DNA of 15,731 bases from Thermoplasmatota archaeon. Its GTDB lineage: Archaea; Thermoplasmatota; JAQUQK01. A program made the position numbers and the translations under genes. The notes under the pieces were generated by a model. It made no database searches and was not told where the DNA came from. It saw only the letters and a list, made by a program, of their open reading frames with translations. The stretch spans positions 1-15,731 of the forward strand of contig JAQUQK010000016.1 in assembly GCA_028716125.1 (NCBI GenBank). Direction: 5' to 3'. Shown one piece after another: positions 7,049 through 13,009 of this stretch (position 1 is the first letter of the stretch; each line of letters begins with the position of its first letter).

Positions 7049-7975
7049 TTATATTCCGTCGAAAAGCCAAGTGCTGAGGTATCTTTCTCCCGTATCCGGC
7101 AGTATGACCACTATCATCTTCCCTTTGTTCTCGGGCCTCTTACCGACCTCAACGGCAGCCCATATGGCGGCGCCGGATGATATTCCCGCAAGAATTCCTT
7201 CTTCCTTTGCAAGCTGCCTTGCCATCGCTCCGGCATCGTCGTTTTTGACCTTCACGATTTCGTCTATCAACTCTTTTCTCAAAATATCTGGAACGAAGCC
7301 CGCGCCTATCCCCTGTATCTTGTGGGGTCCTGGCTTTCCTCCTGAAAGGACGGGGGAATCCGCCGGCTCCACTGCAATTGCCTTGAAGCCGGGTTTCCTT
7401 TTCTTGATTACTTCGGAAATCCCGGTTATCGTTCCGCCAGTGCCAACCCCAGCAACGAGAATGTCTATTTTTCCGTCTGTGTCGCGCCATATCTCTTCCG
7501 CGGTTGTCTCGCGGTGAATCTTCGGATTTGCCTCGTTCTTGAACTGCTGGAGAACCAGCGAGTTTGGCGTGATTGCGGCAAGCCTTTCCGCCTCCCTGAT
7601 TGCGCCTGGCATTCCTTCAGGGCCGGGCGTTAGAACGAGTTCCGCTCCGAAAATCTTGAGGAGTTTTCTCCTTTCAATGCTCATGGTTTCTGGCATGGTG
7701 AGAATCAGGCGGTATCCTTTCACGGCGCTTACGTATGCAAGGGCTATGCCCATGTTGCCACTGGTTGGCTCTATTAGCACCGTGTTGCCTTTTATCATAC
7801 CTTTCTTTTCGGCTGCCTCTATCATGCTAAAGCCAGCCCTATCTTTCACGCTGGACATCGGATTGAACGATTCCAGCTTCGCCGCTATCTCCGCCAGGGA
7901 TTCCTTTGCTATCCTGTTCAGCCTCACAAGAGGCGTGTTGCCTATCAGTTCAAGGATGCTTCCTGCGATTTTCAA
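7049..7975 (-). CDS. cysK: Cysteine synthase (O-acetylserine sulfhydrylase)
   Basis: This PLP enzyme replaces the acetyl group of O-acetylserine with sulfide to give cysteine. The 308-residue product shows SILELIGNTPLVRL at the N-terminus, the Schiff-base lysine K44 in MSSVKDR, the substrate loop PTSGNMG (70-76), the phosphate-binding GVGTGGTITG, and the C-terminal SGAAIWAA and GERYLST segments. HKIQGIGAGFVP is typical of CysK rather than cystathionine beta-synthase. The start is TTG at 7973-7975: a stop codon lies directly upstream in frame, and AGGAAGTGA precedes it by about 6 bases. It is the first gene of a cysK-cysE-desulfurase operon whose promoter region is shared with a divergent HTH regulator. 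Confidence 0.95.
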   Translation of the reverse strand: MKIAGSILELIGNTPLVRLNRIAKESLAEIAAKLESFNPMSSVKDRAGFSMIEAAEKKGMIKGNTVLIEPTSGNMGIALAYVSAVKGYRLILTMPETMSIERRKLLKIFGAELVLTPGPEGMPGAIREAERLAAITPNSLVLQQFKNEANPKIHRETTAEEIWRDTDGKIDILVAGVGTGGTITGISEVIKKRKPGFKAIAVEPADSPVLSGGKPGPHKIQGIGAGFVPDILRKELIDEIVKVKNDDAGAMARQLAKEEGILAGISSGAAIWAAVEVGKRPENKGKMIVVILPDTGERYLSTWLFDGI

Positions 7976-8068
7976 TCAAATCACTTCCTAGTACCACCAT
8001 TATATAACAGCGTTATATAACACCGTTATAGTTATTAACAATTTAAGCATTACTGTCCTTGTGAGAGT
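7976..8068. promoter_or_regulatory. Shared divergent promoter of cysK and the COG2522-type regulator
   Basis: This 93-base region contains palindromic TATA elements TTATATAA at 8000-8007 and 8013-8020. For cysK on the minus strand, the 8013-8020 element predicts transcription starting near 7990, just ahead of the AGGAAGTGA ribosome site (7981-7989). For the regulator on the plus strand, the same element or TTATAGTTA (8026-8034) would give starts near 8044-8054. Initiation points are inferred from the usual TATA distance of about 27 bases. Confidence 0.65.
8000..8038. repeat. Three 13-base-spaced TATA-containing repeats (putative operator)
   Basis: The units are TTATATAACAGCG (8000-8012), TTATATAACACCG (8013-8025) and the degenerate TTATAGTTATTAA (8026-8038). 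The first two differ at one position. GTTATATAAC (8012-8021) is also a perfect palindrome. Because the units overlap the TATA boxes, a regulator bound here would compete with TBP. Confidence 0.65.
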
Positions 8069-8437
8069 TTGAAAACACCCTGCGAAATCATAGTCGGGCG
8101 CATTCTTCCAACAATCCGCGGCGAAGTAGTCCGCCTTCTCTCGTCAAAATACAAGATGAAGCAGACCGAAATATCAAAAGCGCTCGGAATAACGCAGGCG
8201 TCGGTAAGCCAGTATCTTTCAAAAGACAGGGGCACAGACTTGGAAATAATGAAAATTTTTCCTGAAATTGCGAAGTGCGCCGAGGAAATGGCGCTTGGGA
8301 TCTCCAAAGGCACGGCGCGAGATGCGCAAATCTCGCTCATGTGCGCCGCCTGCATGAAAATCCGCGGAGAAAAGTCATTCTGCAAATTCCACAGGGAAGC
8401 AATAGGATTGGAAGAATGCAAGATATGCAACGGATGA
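8069..8437 (+). CDS. HTH transcriptional regulator with C-terminal cysteine cluster (COG2522 type)
   Basis: The 122-residue product begins MKTPCEIIVGRILPTIRGEV, a family hallmark, then has an XRE-like helix-turn-helix at about 30-51 (KQTEISKALGITQASVSQYL). The second half is cysteine-rich: C92-x2-C95, C105 with H108, and C117-x2-C120, with C70 and C5 besides. That pattern could hold an Fe-S cluster or zinc, or act as a thiol switch; the bound group is not known. The start is a TTG with GTGA four bases upstream, and no better start is in frame. Divergent arrangement with cysK across the repeat array suggests that it controls cysteine synthesis and itself, in response to sulfur, iron or redox state. 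That role is inferred. Confidence 0.82.
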   Translation: MKTPCEIIVGRILPTIRGEVVRLLSSKYKMKQTEISKALGITQASVSQYLSKDRGTDLEIMKIFPEIAKCAEEMALGISKGTARDAQISLMCAACMKIRGEKSFCKFHREAIGLEECKICNG

Positions 8438-8483
8438 ATTGATTGAAGTTAATAAGCGGCGTCCAAAATTTCGCAGTATATAT

Positions 8484-8502
8484 GCATTGTCCAAAACAAT
8501 GC
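8484..8502. repeat. Perfect 7-bp dyad around GTCCAAAA box 2
   Basis: GCATTGT (8484-8490) and ACAATGC (8496-8502) are exact reverse complements around CCAAA. The second GTCCAAAA box is centred in it, directly after TATA1. Confidence 0.65.
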
Positions 8503-8539
8503 CGTCTGGATTATTTTTTTTGGACAGGCGCAACTGAAC

Positions 8540-8552
8540 GGAAATTTATATA
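8540..8552 (+). promoter_or_regulatory. BRE/TATA promoter of the HTH-zinc ribbon gene
   Basis: TTTATATA at 8545-8552 is preceded by the purine-rich GGAAA (8540-8544), as expected for a TFB recognition element. Transcription should begin near 8575, ahead of the ATG at 8613 but after an ATG at 8565. This decides the start of the downstream gene. Confidence 0.7.
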
Positions 8553-8612
8553 TGCTGAGAGGGGATGTACTCTGTAGAGCGTCCAAAAACGTGCAAAACG
8601 GTGTGTGTAAAA

Positions 8613-8900
8613 ATGAGGCTCTCTGACGATAATGTAAAGCAGATTTTTGAACTCAAGGAGCAGGGCGTGAGCGTGCGCGACATTGCCCAGAGGCTTGGCG
8701 TCAGCCAGCAGGCCATATCTTATCATCTATATCCCAAGTACAGGGAGCACACGATAGAAAGGGCTTCAGAGAAGGCCGCGAGCATTTCCGGCTGGCGGAT
8801 GATTTACTTCAAGTGCCCGAAATGTAATTCAGAAAACATAGAGGTGCGCCTCCTGAAAAACCGCTACGAGTGCCTTGACTGCGAGTACATCTGGAGATAA
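8613..8900 (+). CDS. Small HTH protein with C-terminal zinc ribbon
   Basis: The product is 95 residues. A resolvase/sigma-region-4-like helix-turn-helix lies at about 17-41 (VSVRDIAQRLGVSQQAISYHL). It is joined by a charged helix (about 44-58) to a CPKC-x15-CLDC zinc ribbon (C68, C71, C87, C90). The C-terminus is immediately after the ribbon. The ATG at 8613 is chosen over one at 8565, because the TATA box at 8545-8552 places initiation near 8575; GGTG lies about nine bases ahead of 8613. It is likely a sequence-specific DNA-binding protein, and the GTCCAAAA boxes in its own promoter suggest autoregulation. I do not recognise a named family member. It is convergent with the hydrogenase operon, with 31 bases between. 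Confidence 0.8.
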   Translation: MRLSDDNVKQIFELKEQGVSVRDIAQRLGVSQQAISYHLYPKYREHTIERASEKAASISGWRMIYFKCPKCNSENIEVRLLKNRYECLDCEYIWR

Positions 8901-8931
8901 TTAGAGAATTTCGAGAAAAAGGTTTGCGCCT

Positions 8932-9330
8932 TCACTTTTCGACAATCAAATTCGCCGACATCTTGTTTGTGTCCGCCATGGCGAATTCCTTTGACATCGA
9001 GAGGCAATTCTTCGGGCAGACGTCGTTGCACTGGCCGCATTGTATGCACTGCGCCGCGAATATGCGCACCTTCTTGTTTTCGGGCAGGAACTCAATTGCG
9101 TGCGCAGGGCAGACGTTTATGCAAAGCTTGCACCCTATGCAGGTTTCCCTGTTGTAGAATATCTTGCCGCGGAAATCCTCCGGAACTGGCACTGGCGGGT
9201 TTAGCTTCGCCTTTCCCGCCTGAACTGTCGCAACAAGCCCGTGGACGGATTTCGGCGCATGCCTTGCAGGGAACTGGTTTGTGGCAGGCCTCTTGAACAT
9301 CTGCGTGAGAAGCTCGAATATCATCGTCAT
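8932..9330 (-). CDS. mbhN: Hydrogenase 2x[4Fe-4S] subunit (MbhN/NuoI-like)
   Basis: This is the electron-entry subunit that passes electrons from ferredoxin to the proximal cluster. It has 132 residues from the ATG at 9328-9330, which has a strong GGAGGGTGG site inside the end of the upstream gene; an upstream frame extension lacks such a site. Two cluster motifs are complete: CIGCKLCINVCP (C64, C67, C70, C74) and CIQCGQCNDVCP (C95, C98, C101, C105). It is the last gene of the operon, one base after mbhM, as in Pyrococcus mbh. No membrane segment is predicted. Confidence 0.92.
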   Translation of the reverse strand: MTMIFELLTQMFKRPATNQFPARHAPKSVHGLVATVQAGKAKLNPPVPVPEDFRGKIFYNRETCIGCKLCINVCPAHAIEFLPENKKVRIFAAQCIQCGQCNDVCPKNCLSMSKEFAMADTNKMSANLIVEK

Positions 9331-9331
9331 T

Positions 9332-10372
9332 TTACCACCCTCCGAGGACCTGTGGATACCATTCAATTCCAAGCAGGTTCAAATCCCAGATTATCAGCAC
9401 GAGGCCGAACAGCGCCGCGATTGTCAGGGGCGCCCAGTATGTGTAGACTATCTGATCTATCTTCAATCTTGCAAAGGACGTGCGTATGACGGTTACTGAC
9501 ACGAACAGGACAAGGAACAGCTTCAGCAGGAAGAATGCAATGTCGGCTGCGATTGCGCCGACGCTCCCCGCTGCAAGCCCTACGATGCCCGCAATGCCCC
9601 ATGGGAAGAATATCGCGACGAGCAGCGCGCCCATAACTATGGTCTTTACCGCGTCCGCAAGGTAGAAAATTCCCAGGTTGCGCCCGGAATATTCCGCAAG
9701 AAGCCCGCCTACGATTTCAGTCTCGGCTTCAGGCGCATCGAACGGTATCTTTGAAAGCTCTGCAGGGGTGACAATTATTAGTACCACCAGCAATATCGCA
9801 CTCCCTATGATGCCAAGTATGCCGGAATTCATCCAGATTGGATTTGAGGCTATGGACGTAATGGAGAATGGGTTTGCAATGCCGAAAACATTCAGTTTCC
9901 ATGCAATTGAGACCACTACCGCCGCAAGCGGGAATTCATAGGACATCATCATTACCATTTCCCTCTGCGCTCCCACCGCCGCATAAGGCGAGCCGGAGGC
10001 AAAGCCTCCCGTCACCATCGCAAGCGAAGGGATTACGAGCAGGTATAGCATCAGTATTATGTCGCCGTGCCCCTGAAGGACTGGCGCAAGCGGGCCGAGC
10101 GGCAGATATAGAAGCATTACCGCTGAAGACGCAAGCCCCAGCACCGGGGCGGAGCTGAACATCCATTTGACGGCGTTTTCGGGAATTATGTTCTCCTTTG
10201 AGAAAAGCTTGCCGACGTCCCAGAACGGCTGGCGGACGCGCGGCCCAATTCTTGCCTGCATCCTTGCAGAAAGGACCCTGTCGATTCCCTTGAACACAAG
10301 GCCGAAAAAGATTCCGAATAGCATGACGAGAACTGAGCCAATTACGGCCATTAAAATGTCCATTCCGTTCAT
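9332..10372 (-). CDS. mbhM: Hydrogenase membrane anchor (MbhM/NuoH/EchB family)
   Basis: This 346-residue, multi-helix membrane protein anchors the catalytic arm and starts the proton path. Family signatures are GIDRVLSARMQARIGPR (29-45), followed by QPFWDVGKLFSKE, then GAQREMVMMMSYE (134-146), and IPFDAPEAETEIVGG (209-223) with its acidic cluster. At least seven hydrophobic segments are visible. The start ATG at 10370-10372 overlaps the mbhL stop (ATGA), with AGGAGG eight bases upstream. The N-terminal motif is closer to Mbh, Hyc and Ech than to true complex I. Confidence 0.93.
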   Translation of the reverse strand: MNGMDILMAVIGSVLVMLFGIFFGLVFKGIDRVLSARMQARIGPRVRQPFWDVGKLFSKENIIPENAVKWMFSSAPVLGLASSAVMLLYLPLGPLAPVLQGHGDIILMLYLLVIPSLAMVTGGFASGSPYAAVGAQREMVMMMSYEFPLAAVVVSIAWKLNVFGIANPFSITSIASNPIWMNSGILGIIGSAILLVVLIIVTPAELSKIPFDAPEAETEIVGGLLAEYSGRNLGIFYLADAVKTIVMGALLVAIFFPWGIAGIVGLAAGSVGAIAADIAFFLLKLFLVLFVSVTVIRTSFARLKIDQIVYTYWAPLTIAALFGLVLIIWDLNLLGIEWYPQVLGGW

Positions 10373-11592
10373 GCCATCATCCTCCTTGTCTTCTCAACGC
10401 TCATCTTGTGCAGTTCCTCGCCGGATATCATGTATGGCTTTTGCCCTTCCTTTACAACTACTGCCCTGTCAGTGCAGGACATGCACGGGTCTGTCGAAGC
10501 TGCGACAATCGGAATGTCCGCAATCTGCTGTCCTTTCAGCATCGGAACCCACGGCATCACGTTTGCATATGTAGGCGCCCTTACTTTCCAGGCGGTGACC
10601 TTGTCAGATGCATCCATGCGGACATAGTGGTAAACTTCTCCTCTTGGTGCTTCATGCCTTCCAATGCCTTCGCCATGCGCCTTCTTGAGCTGTATAAGCA
10701 GACGGGTGATGTTCGGCTCCGCAAGTATCGGTCCTTCCGGCATGCGCTTGAGGCATTCCTCTATGATTTCAATTGACTGTTTGACTTCGAGCAGACGGAC
10801 GATTATTCTGTCGTAAACATCGCCGTGAACTTCTCCAGTGAGCGCATCCGGCGTTATTGCCTTGACCGGAATATCAAGATATGCGCCAAACGGCTGGTCC
10901 TGGCGGACGTCCTTTGGAACGCCTGATGCCCTTGCCGTTGGGCCAACTGCGCAAAGTTTGAGCGCGTCTTCCTTTGTGAGAACTCCGACGCCCTGCGTTC
11001 TCATCTTTATGACTTTATCCTGAAGGAAAAGCTTGCCGAGCTTCTCGAAGTTGTCCTTGTAGTATTTCAGGGTTTCAAGAATCTTGGGGATTTGGTCCTG
11101 CTTGATATCCCTGCGGACGCCGCCGATCATGAACATGTCGTAGTGGACGCGGTTTCCGGTTATCATCTCACGCAGGTCCATCTCGTTTTCCCTTACTTTC
11201 CATGTATAGTGCAAAAGCGAGTCAAAGCCGATTTCATGCGCTGCTATGCCCGCCCAAAGCAAATGGGAGTGCATCCTTTCGAGTTCCGCAAGAATCGCCC
11301 TTATGTAATCCGCTCTTGGCGTGGACTCAATGCCGGAAATGTGCTCTACCGCCCTGACGAACGAATATGCGTGGCAAACCGTGCAAATGCCGCAGATTTT
11401 CTCGGCGAGATAAATTACCTGAACGGGGTTGCGCTGCATTCCCATCCATTCTACGCCGCGGTGGTTCTGTCCCGGGACTACTTCGACGTCAACGACTCTT
11501 TCGCCGTCAACCTTGAAATTGAAAAGCACGGGCTCCTCGAGCGCCGCGTGTATCGGTCCTACCGGAACGCTGTATTCTGCTCCGCCTGACAT
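10369..11592 (-). CDS. mbhL: [NiFe] hydrogenase catalytic large subunit, group 4 (MbhL)
   Basis: This is the H2-evolving catalytic subunit. In 407 residues, the L1 motif EKICGICTVCH holds C67 and C70, and the L2 motif DPCMSCTDR holds C370 and C373. All four Ni-Fe ligands are present, unlike NuoD, FpoD or MbxL, so this is a hydrogenase and not a complex I or sulfur-reducing relative. Homology to the NuoD 49-kDa family is clear throughout (AELERMHSHLLW, GGVRRDI, GPTARASG). A 31-residue tail follows R376; whether it is cleaved in maturation cannot be told. ATG start at 11590-11592 directly abuts the mbhK stop. No maturation genes (hyp, endopeptidase) are in the window. Confidence 0.95.
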   Translation of the reverse strand: MSGGAEYSVPVGPIHAALEEPVLFNFKVDGERVVDVEVVPGQNHRGVEWMGMQRNPVQVIYLAEKICGICTVCHAYSFVRAVEHISGIESTPRADYIRAILAELERMHSHLLWAGIAAHEIGFDSLLHYTWKVRENEMDLREMITGNRVHYDMFMIGGVRRDIKQDQIPKILETLKYYKDNFEKLGKLFLQDKVIKMRTQGVGVLTKEDALKLCAVGPTARASGVPKDVRQDQPFGAYLDIPVKAITPDALTGEVHGDVYDRIIVRLLEVKQSIEIIEECLKRMPEGPILAEPNITRLLIQLKKAHGEGIGRHEAPRGEVYHYVRMDASDKVTAWKVRAPTYANVMPWVPMLKGQQIADIPIVAASTDPCMSCTDRAVVVKEGQKPYMISGEELHKMSVEKTRRMMA

Positions 11593-12210
11593 TTAGTTCG
11601 CCCCCGCATTCTCTTTTTTGGCAGGCGCAGAAGGTGCCGCTGCCTTTTCCACATTCACAGCAACGCCCTGTCCTGTTGGCGTGAGCTTTAGCCTTCCGAC
11701 CTCCCAGAGCTTCTTGACGTGCTCTGGCTGGACGCCAGTCGCGTCCTTGCGCCATGGATAGACGCCTTCCGGGAAAGTTTCCGGAACGAAGAGCCTGCGC
11801 GCATCCGGTATGCCTATTACCTTGATTCCAAGCATTTCCTGCTTCTCGCGCTCCGTGATGAGTGCGCCTGGAATTATGTCGGTTATCGTTGGAACAGTCA
11901 AATCGTCCTTTGGCAAATCGATGCGTATGCTGACCGGGATTTCGCCCAAGCGTACTCCCCATCCGACCGTGAAGTGGTATGTTAGCTCGAGTATGTTTCC
12001 AAGATCCACTCCAGAAATTACCGAAAGATGCGGCTGCCACTCGCTTGCAAGGAAGCGCACTGCGTCCTTGAGCAACGGCCTTTCCAGAGTCATCCACACG
12101 AAATGATACTGCGTCTTGCTGACGCCGCCGGATTTGGTCTGCACTTTTGCATCCAGCACGCCTGCGCCGAATTTTGACTTGAATTTCTCGACTATTTCTT
12201 CAGGGTTCAT
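11593..12210 (-). CDS. mbhK: Hydrogenase NuoC-like subunit (MbhK)
   Basis: The 205-residue soluble subunit of the catalytic arm contacts the large subunit. The 30-kDa complex I signature is seen: TDIIPGALITEREKQEMLGI (110-129), then IPDARRLFVPETFPEGVYPWRKD (134-156). The C-terminal 25 residues are Ala/Pro/Lys-rich and probably flexible. The start is the ATG at 12208-12210, overlapping the mbhJ stop as ATGA, with GGAGGGG about five bases upstream; a longer reading adds 18 residues without a good ribosome site. Confidence 0.9.
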   Translation of the reverse strand: MNPEEIVEKFKSKFGAGVLDAKVQTKSGGVSKTQYHFVWMTLERPLLKDAVRFLASEWQPHLSVISGVDLGNILELTYHFTVGWGVRLGEIPVSIRIDLPKDDLTVPTITDIIPGALITEREKQEMLGIKVIGIPDARRLFVPETFPEGVYPWRKDATGVQPEHVKKLWEVGRLKLTPTGQGVAVNVEKAAAPSAPAKKENAGAN

Positions 12211-12659
12211 TTCTTCCCCTCCTTCTTTTTGGTTTCGCCGCGCAATTCTTCCAATTTGGCCCACGCCTTTACAACGCCGTCAATTATGGCCTCCGGCCTT
12301 GGCGGGCACCCTATGACATATATTGTGACCGGAATAACATCATCTATCGGGCCGTCCAGAGTATATGAGTCATAGAAAACTCCTCCGGTCGAGCCGCAGG
12401 TTCCTACGCACATTACCACTTTCGGGTCTGGCGTCTGGTCGTAGATGCGCTTTATGCGCTCGCGCATGGGCTTTGTGACCGGTCCAGTGACAAGCAAGAC
12501 ATCTGCGTGCCTTGGCGAGCCCACGAGCTTTATGCCGAACCGTTCAACATCATAGCGGGGCGTAAGCGCCGCAACTATCTCAATGTCGCAGCCGTTGCAT
12601 GAGCCGGAATTGACATGGAAGACCCAGAGGGATTTATCCAATGATTTTACGAGTTTCAC
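12207..12659 (-). CDS. mbhJ: Hydrogenase small subunit with proximal [4Fe-4S] cluster (MbhJ/NuoB-like)
   Basis: It carries the cluster next to the Ni-Fe site. From the GTG at 12657-12659 it has 150 residues. Cluster ligands are C21 and C24 (GSCNGCD), C88 (VGTCGSTGG) and C118 (IGCPPRPE); C84 is an extra cysteine. The GTG overlaps the mbhI stop, and GGGGGTG ends five bases upstream. The longer open frame reaching 12935 is only the shadow of mbhI in another phase. The C-terminus ends in a lysine-rich stretch. Confidence 0.93.
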   Translation of the reverse strand: MKLVKSLDKSLWVFHVNSGSCNGCDIEIVAALTPRYDVERFGIKLVGSPRHADVLLVTGPVTKPMRERIKRIYDQTPDPKVVMCVGTCGSTGGVFYDSYTLDGPIDDVIPVTIYVIGCPPRPEAIIDGVVKAWAKLEELRGETKKKEGKK

Positions 12660-13009
12660 AACAGCACCCCCACAAGCAATATTCCAAGAACTACGGCCAT
12701 CACGCCGATGTACCAAATCAAGTAGTCGGTGACGTCGCCGGTGTGCGCGCCAACAGTTGGTGTATAATATCCTTTGAGGGCCTCGAGGAAGCCCCAATAG
12801 ATGTTGCCTGCGCGGACGTGCATCGCGTCCTTGTTCCCTTCTGCATTTCCTGAAAGGAACGGTTTTGTCTGCTCTGTTCCCCTCTTGTAGCTCTTTTCGC
12901 CGAATGCGCGGATTATCAAAACCAGCACAATGCATACCACAAGTCCCAGCAACAGCAGGACCGGAGTCCAGAAACCAGAGCCAGTTTCAAGAGTCAACGA
13001 TGCATCCAT
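12656..13009 (-). CDS. mbhI: Hydrogenase linker membrane subunit (MbhI)
   Basis: The 117-residue product has two membrane helices (about 13-34 and 95-117) separated by a polar and amphipathic middle with AFGEKSYKRGTEQTKPFLSG (35-54) and NIYWGFLEALKGYY (69-82). Position between mbhH and mbhJ, size and two-helix layout match MbhI, which in the Pyrococcus complex bridges the antiporter-like and hydrogenase modules. The ATG directly follows the mbhH stop and has a full GGAGGTG site. Identification rests mainly on context and layout. Confidence 0.82.
   Translation of the reverse strand: MDASLTLETGSGFWTPVLLLLGLVVCIVLVLIIRAFGEKSYKRGTEQTKPFLSGNAEGNKDAMHVRAGNIYWGFLEALKGYYTPTVGAHTGDVTDYLIWYIGVMAVVLGILLVGVLL

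Larger units (their letters stand above)
8459..8598. promoter_or_regulatory. Four GTCCAAAA boxes around two TATA elements (putative operator)
   Basis: Exact GTCCAAAA occurs at 8461-8468, 8489-8496 and 8581-8588, and inverted (TTTTGGAC) at 8518-8525. A 7/8 match, GTGCAAAA, follows at 8591-8598. The first and last exact copies share the longer GCGTCCAAAA, exactly 120 bases apart. Boxes 1 and 2 bracket TATA1 (8477-8484), and boxes 3 and 4 bracket TATA2 (8545-8552). Confidence 0.7.

Noticed and set aside
6419..7180. 253-codon plus-strand open frame across cysE and the end of cysK
   Set aside because: Both minus-strand genes have catalytic motifs. The plus-strand product is Ser/Thr/Pro-rich, as typical of antisense shadows.
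8565..8612. Upstream ATG for the HTH-zinc ribbon gene
   Set aside because: It lies only about 13 bases past the TATA box, upstream of the expected transcription start, and the added 16 residues fit no domain.
12660..12935. N-terminal extension of mbhJ
   Set aside because: This stretch is mbhI read in another phase, rich in Arg and His. The GTG at 12659 has a ribosome site and aligns with the start of NuoB-like proteins.
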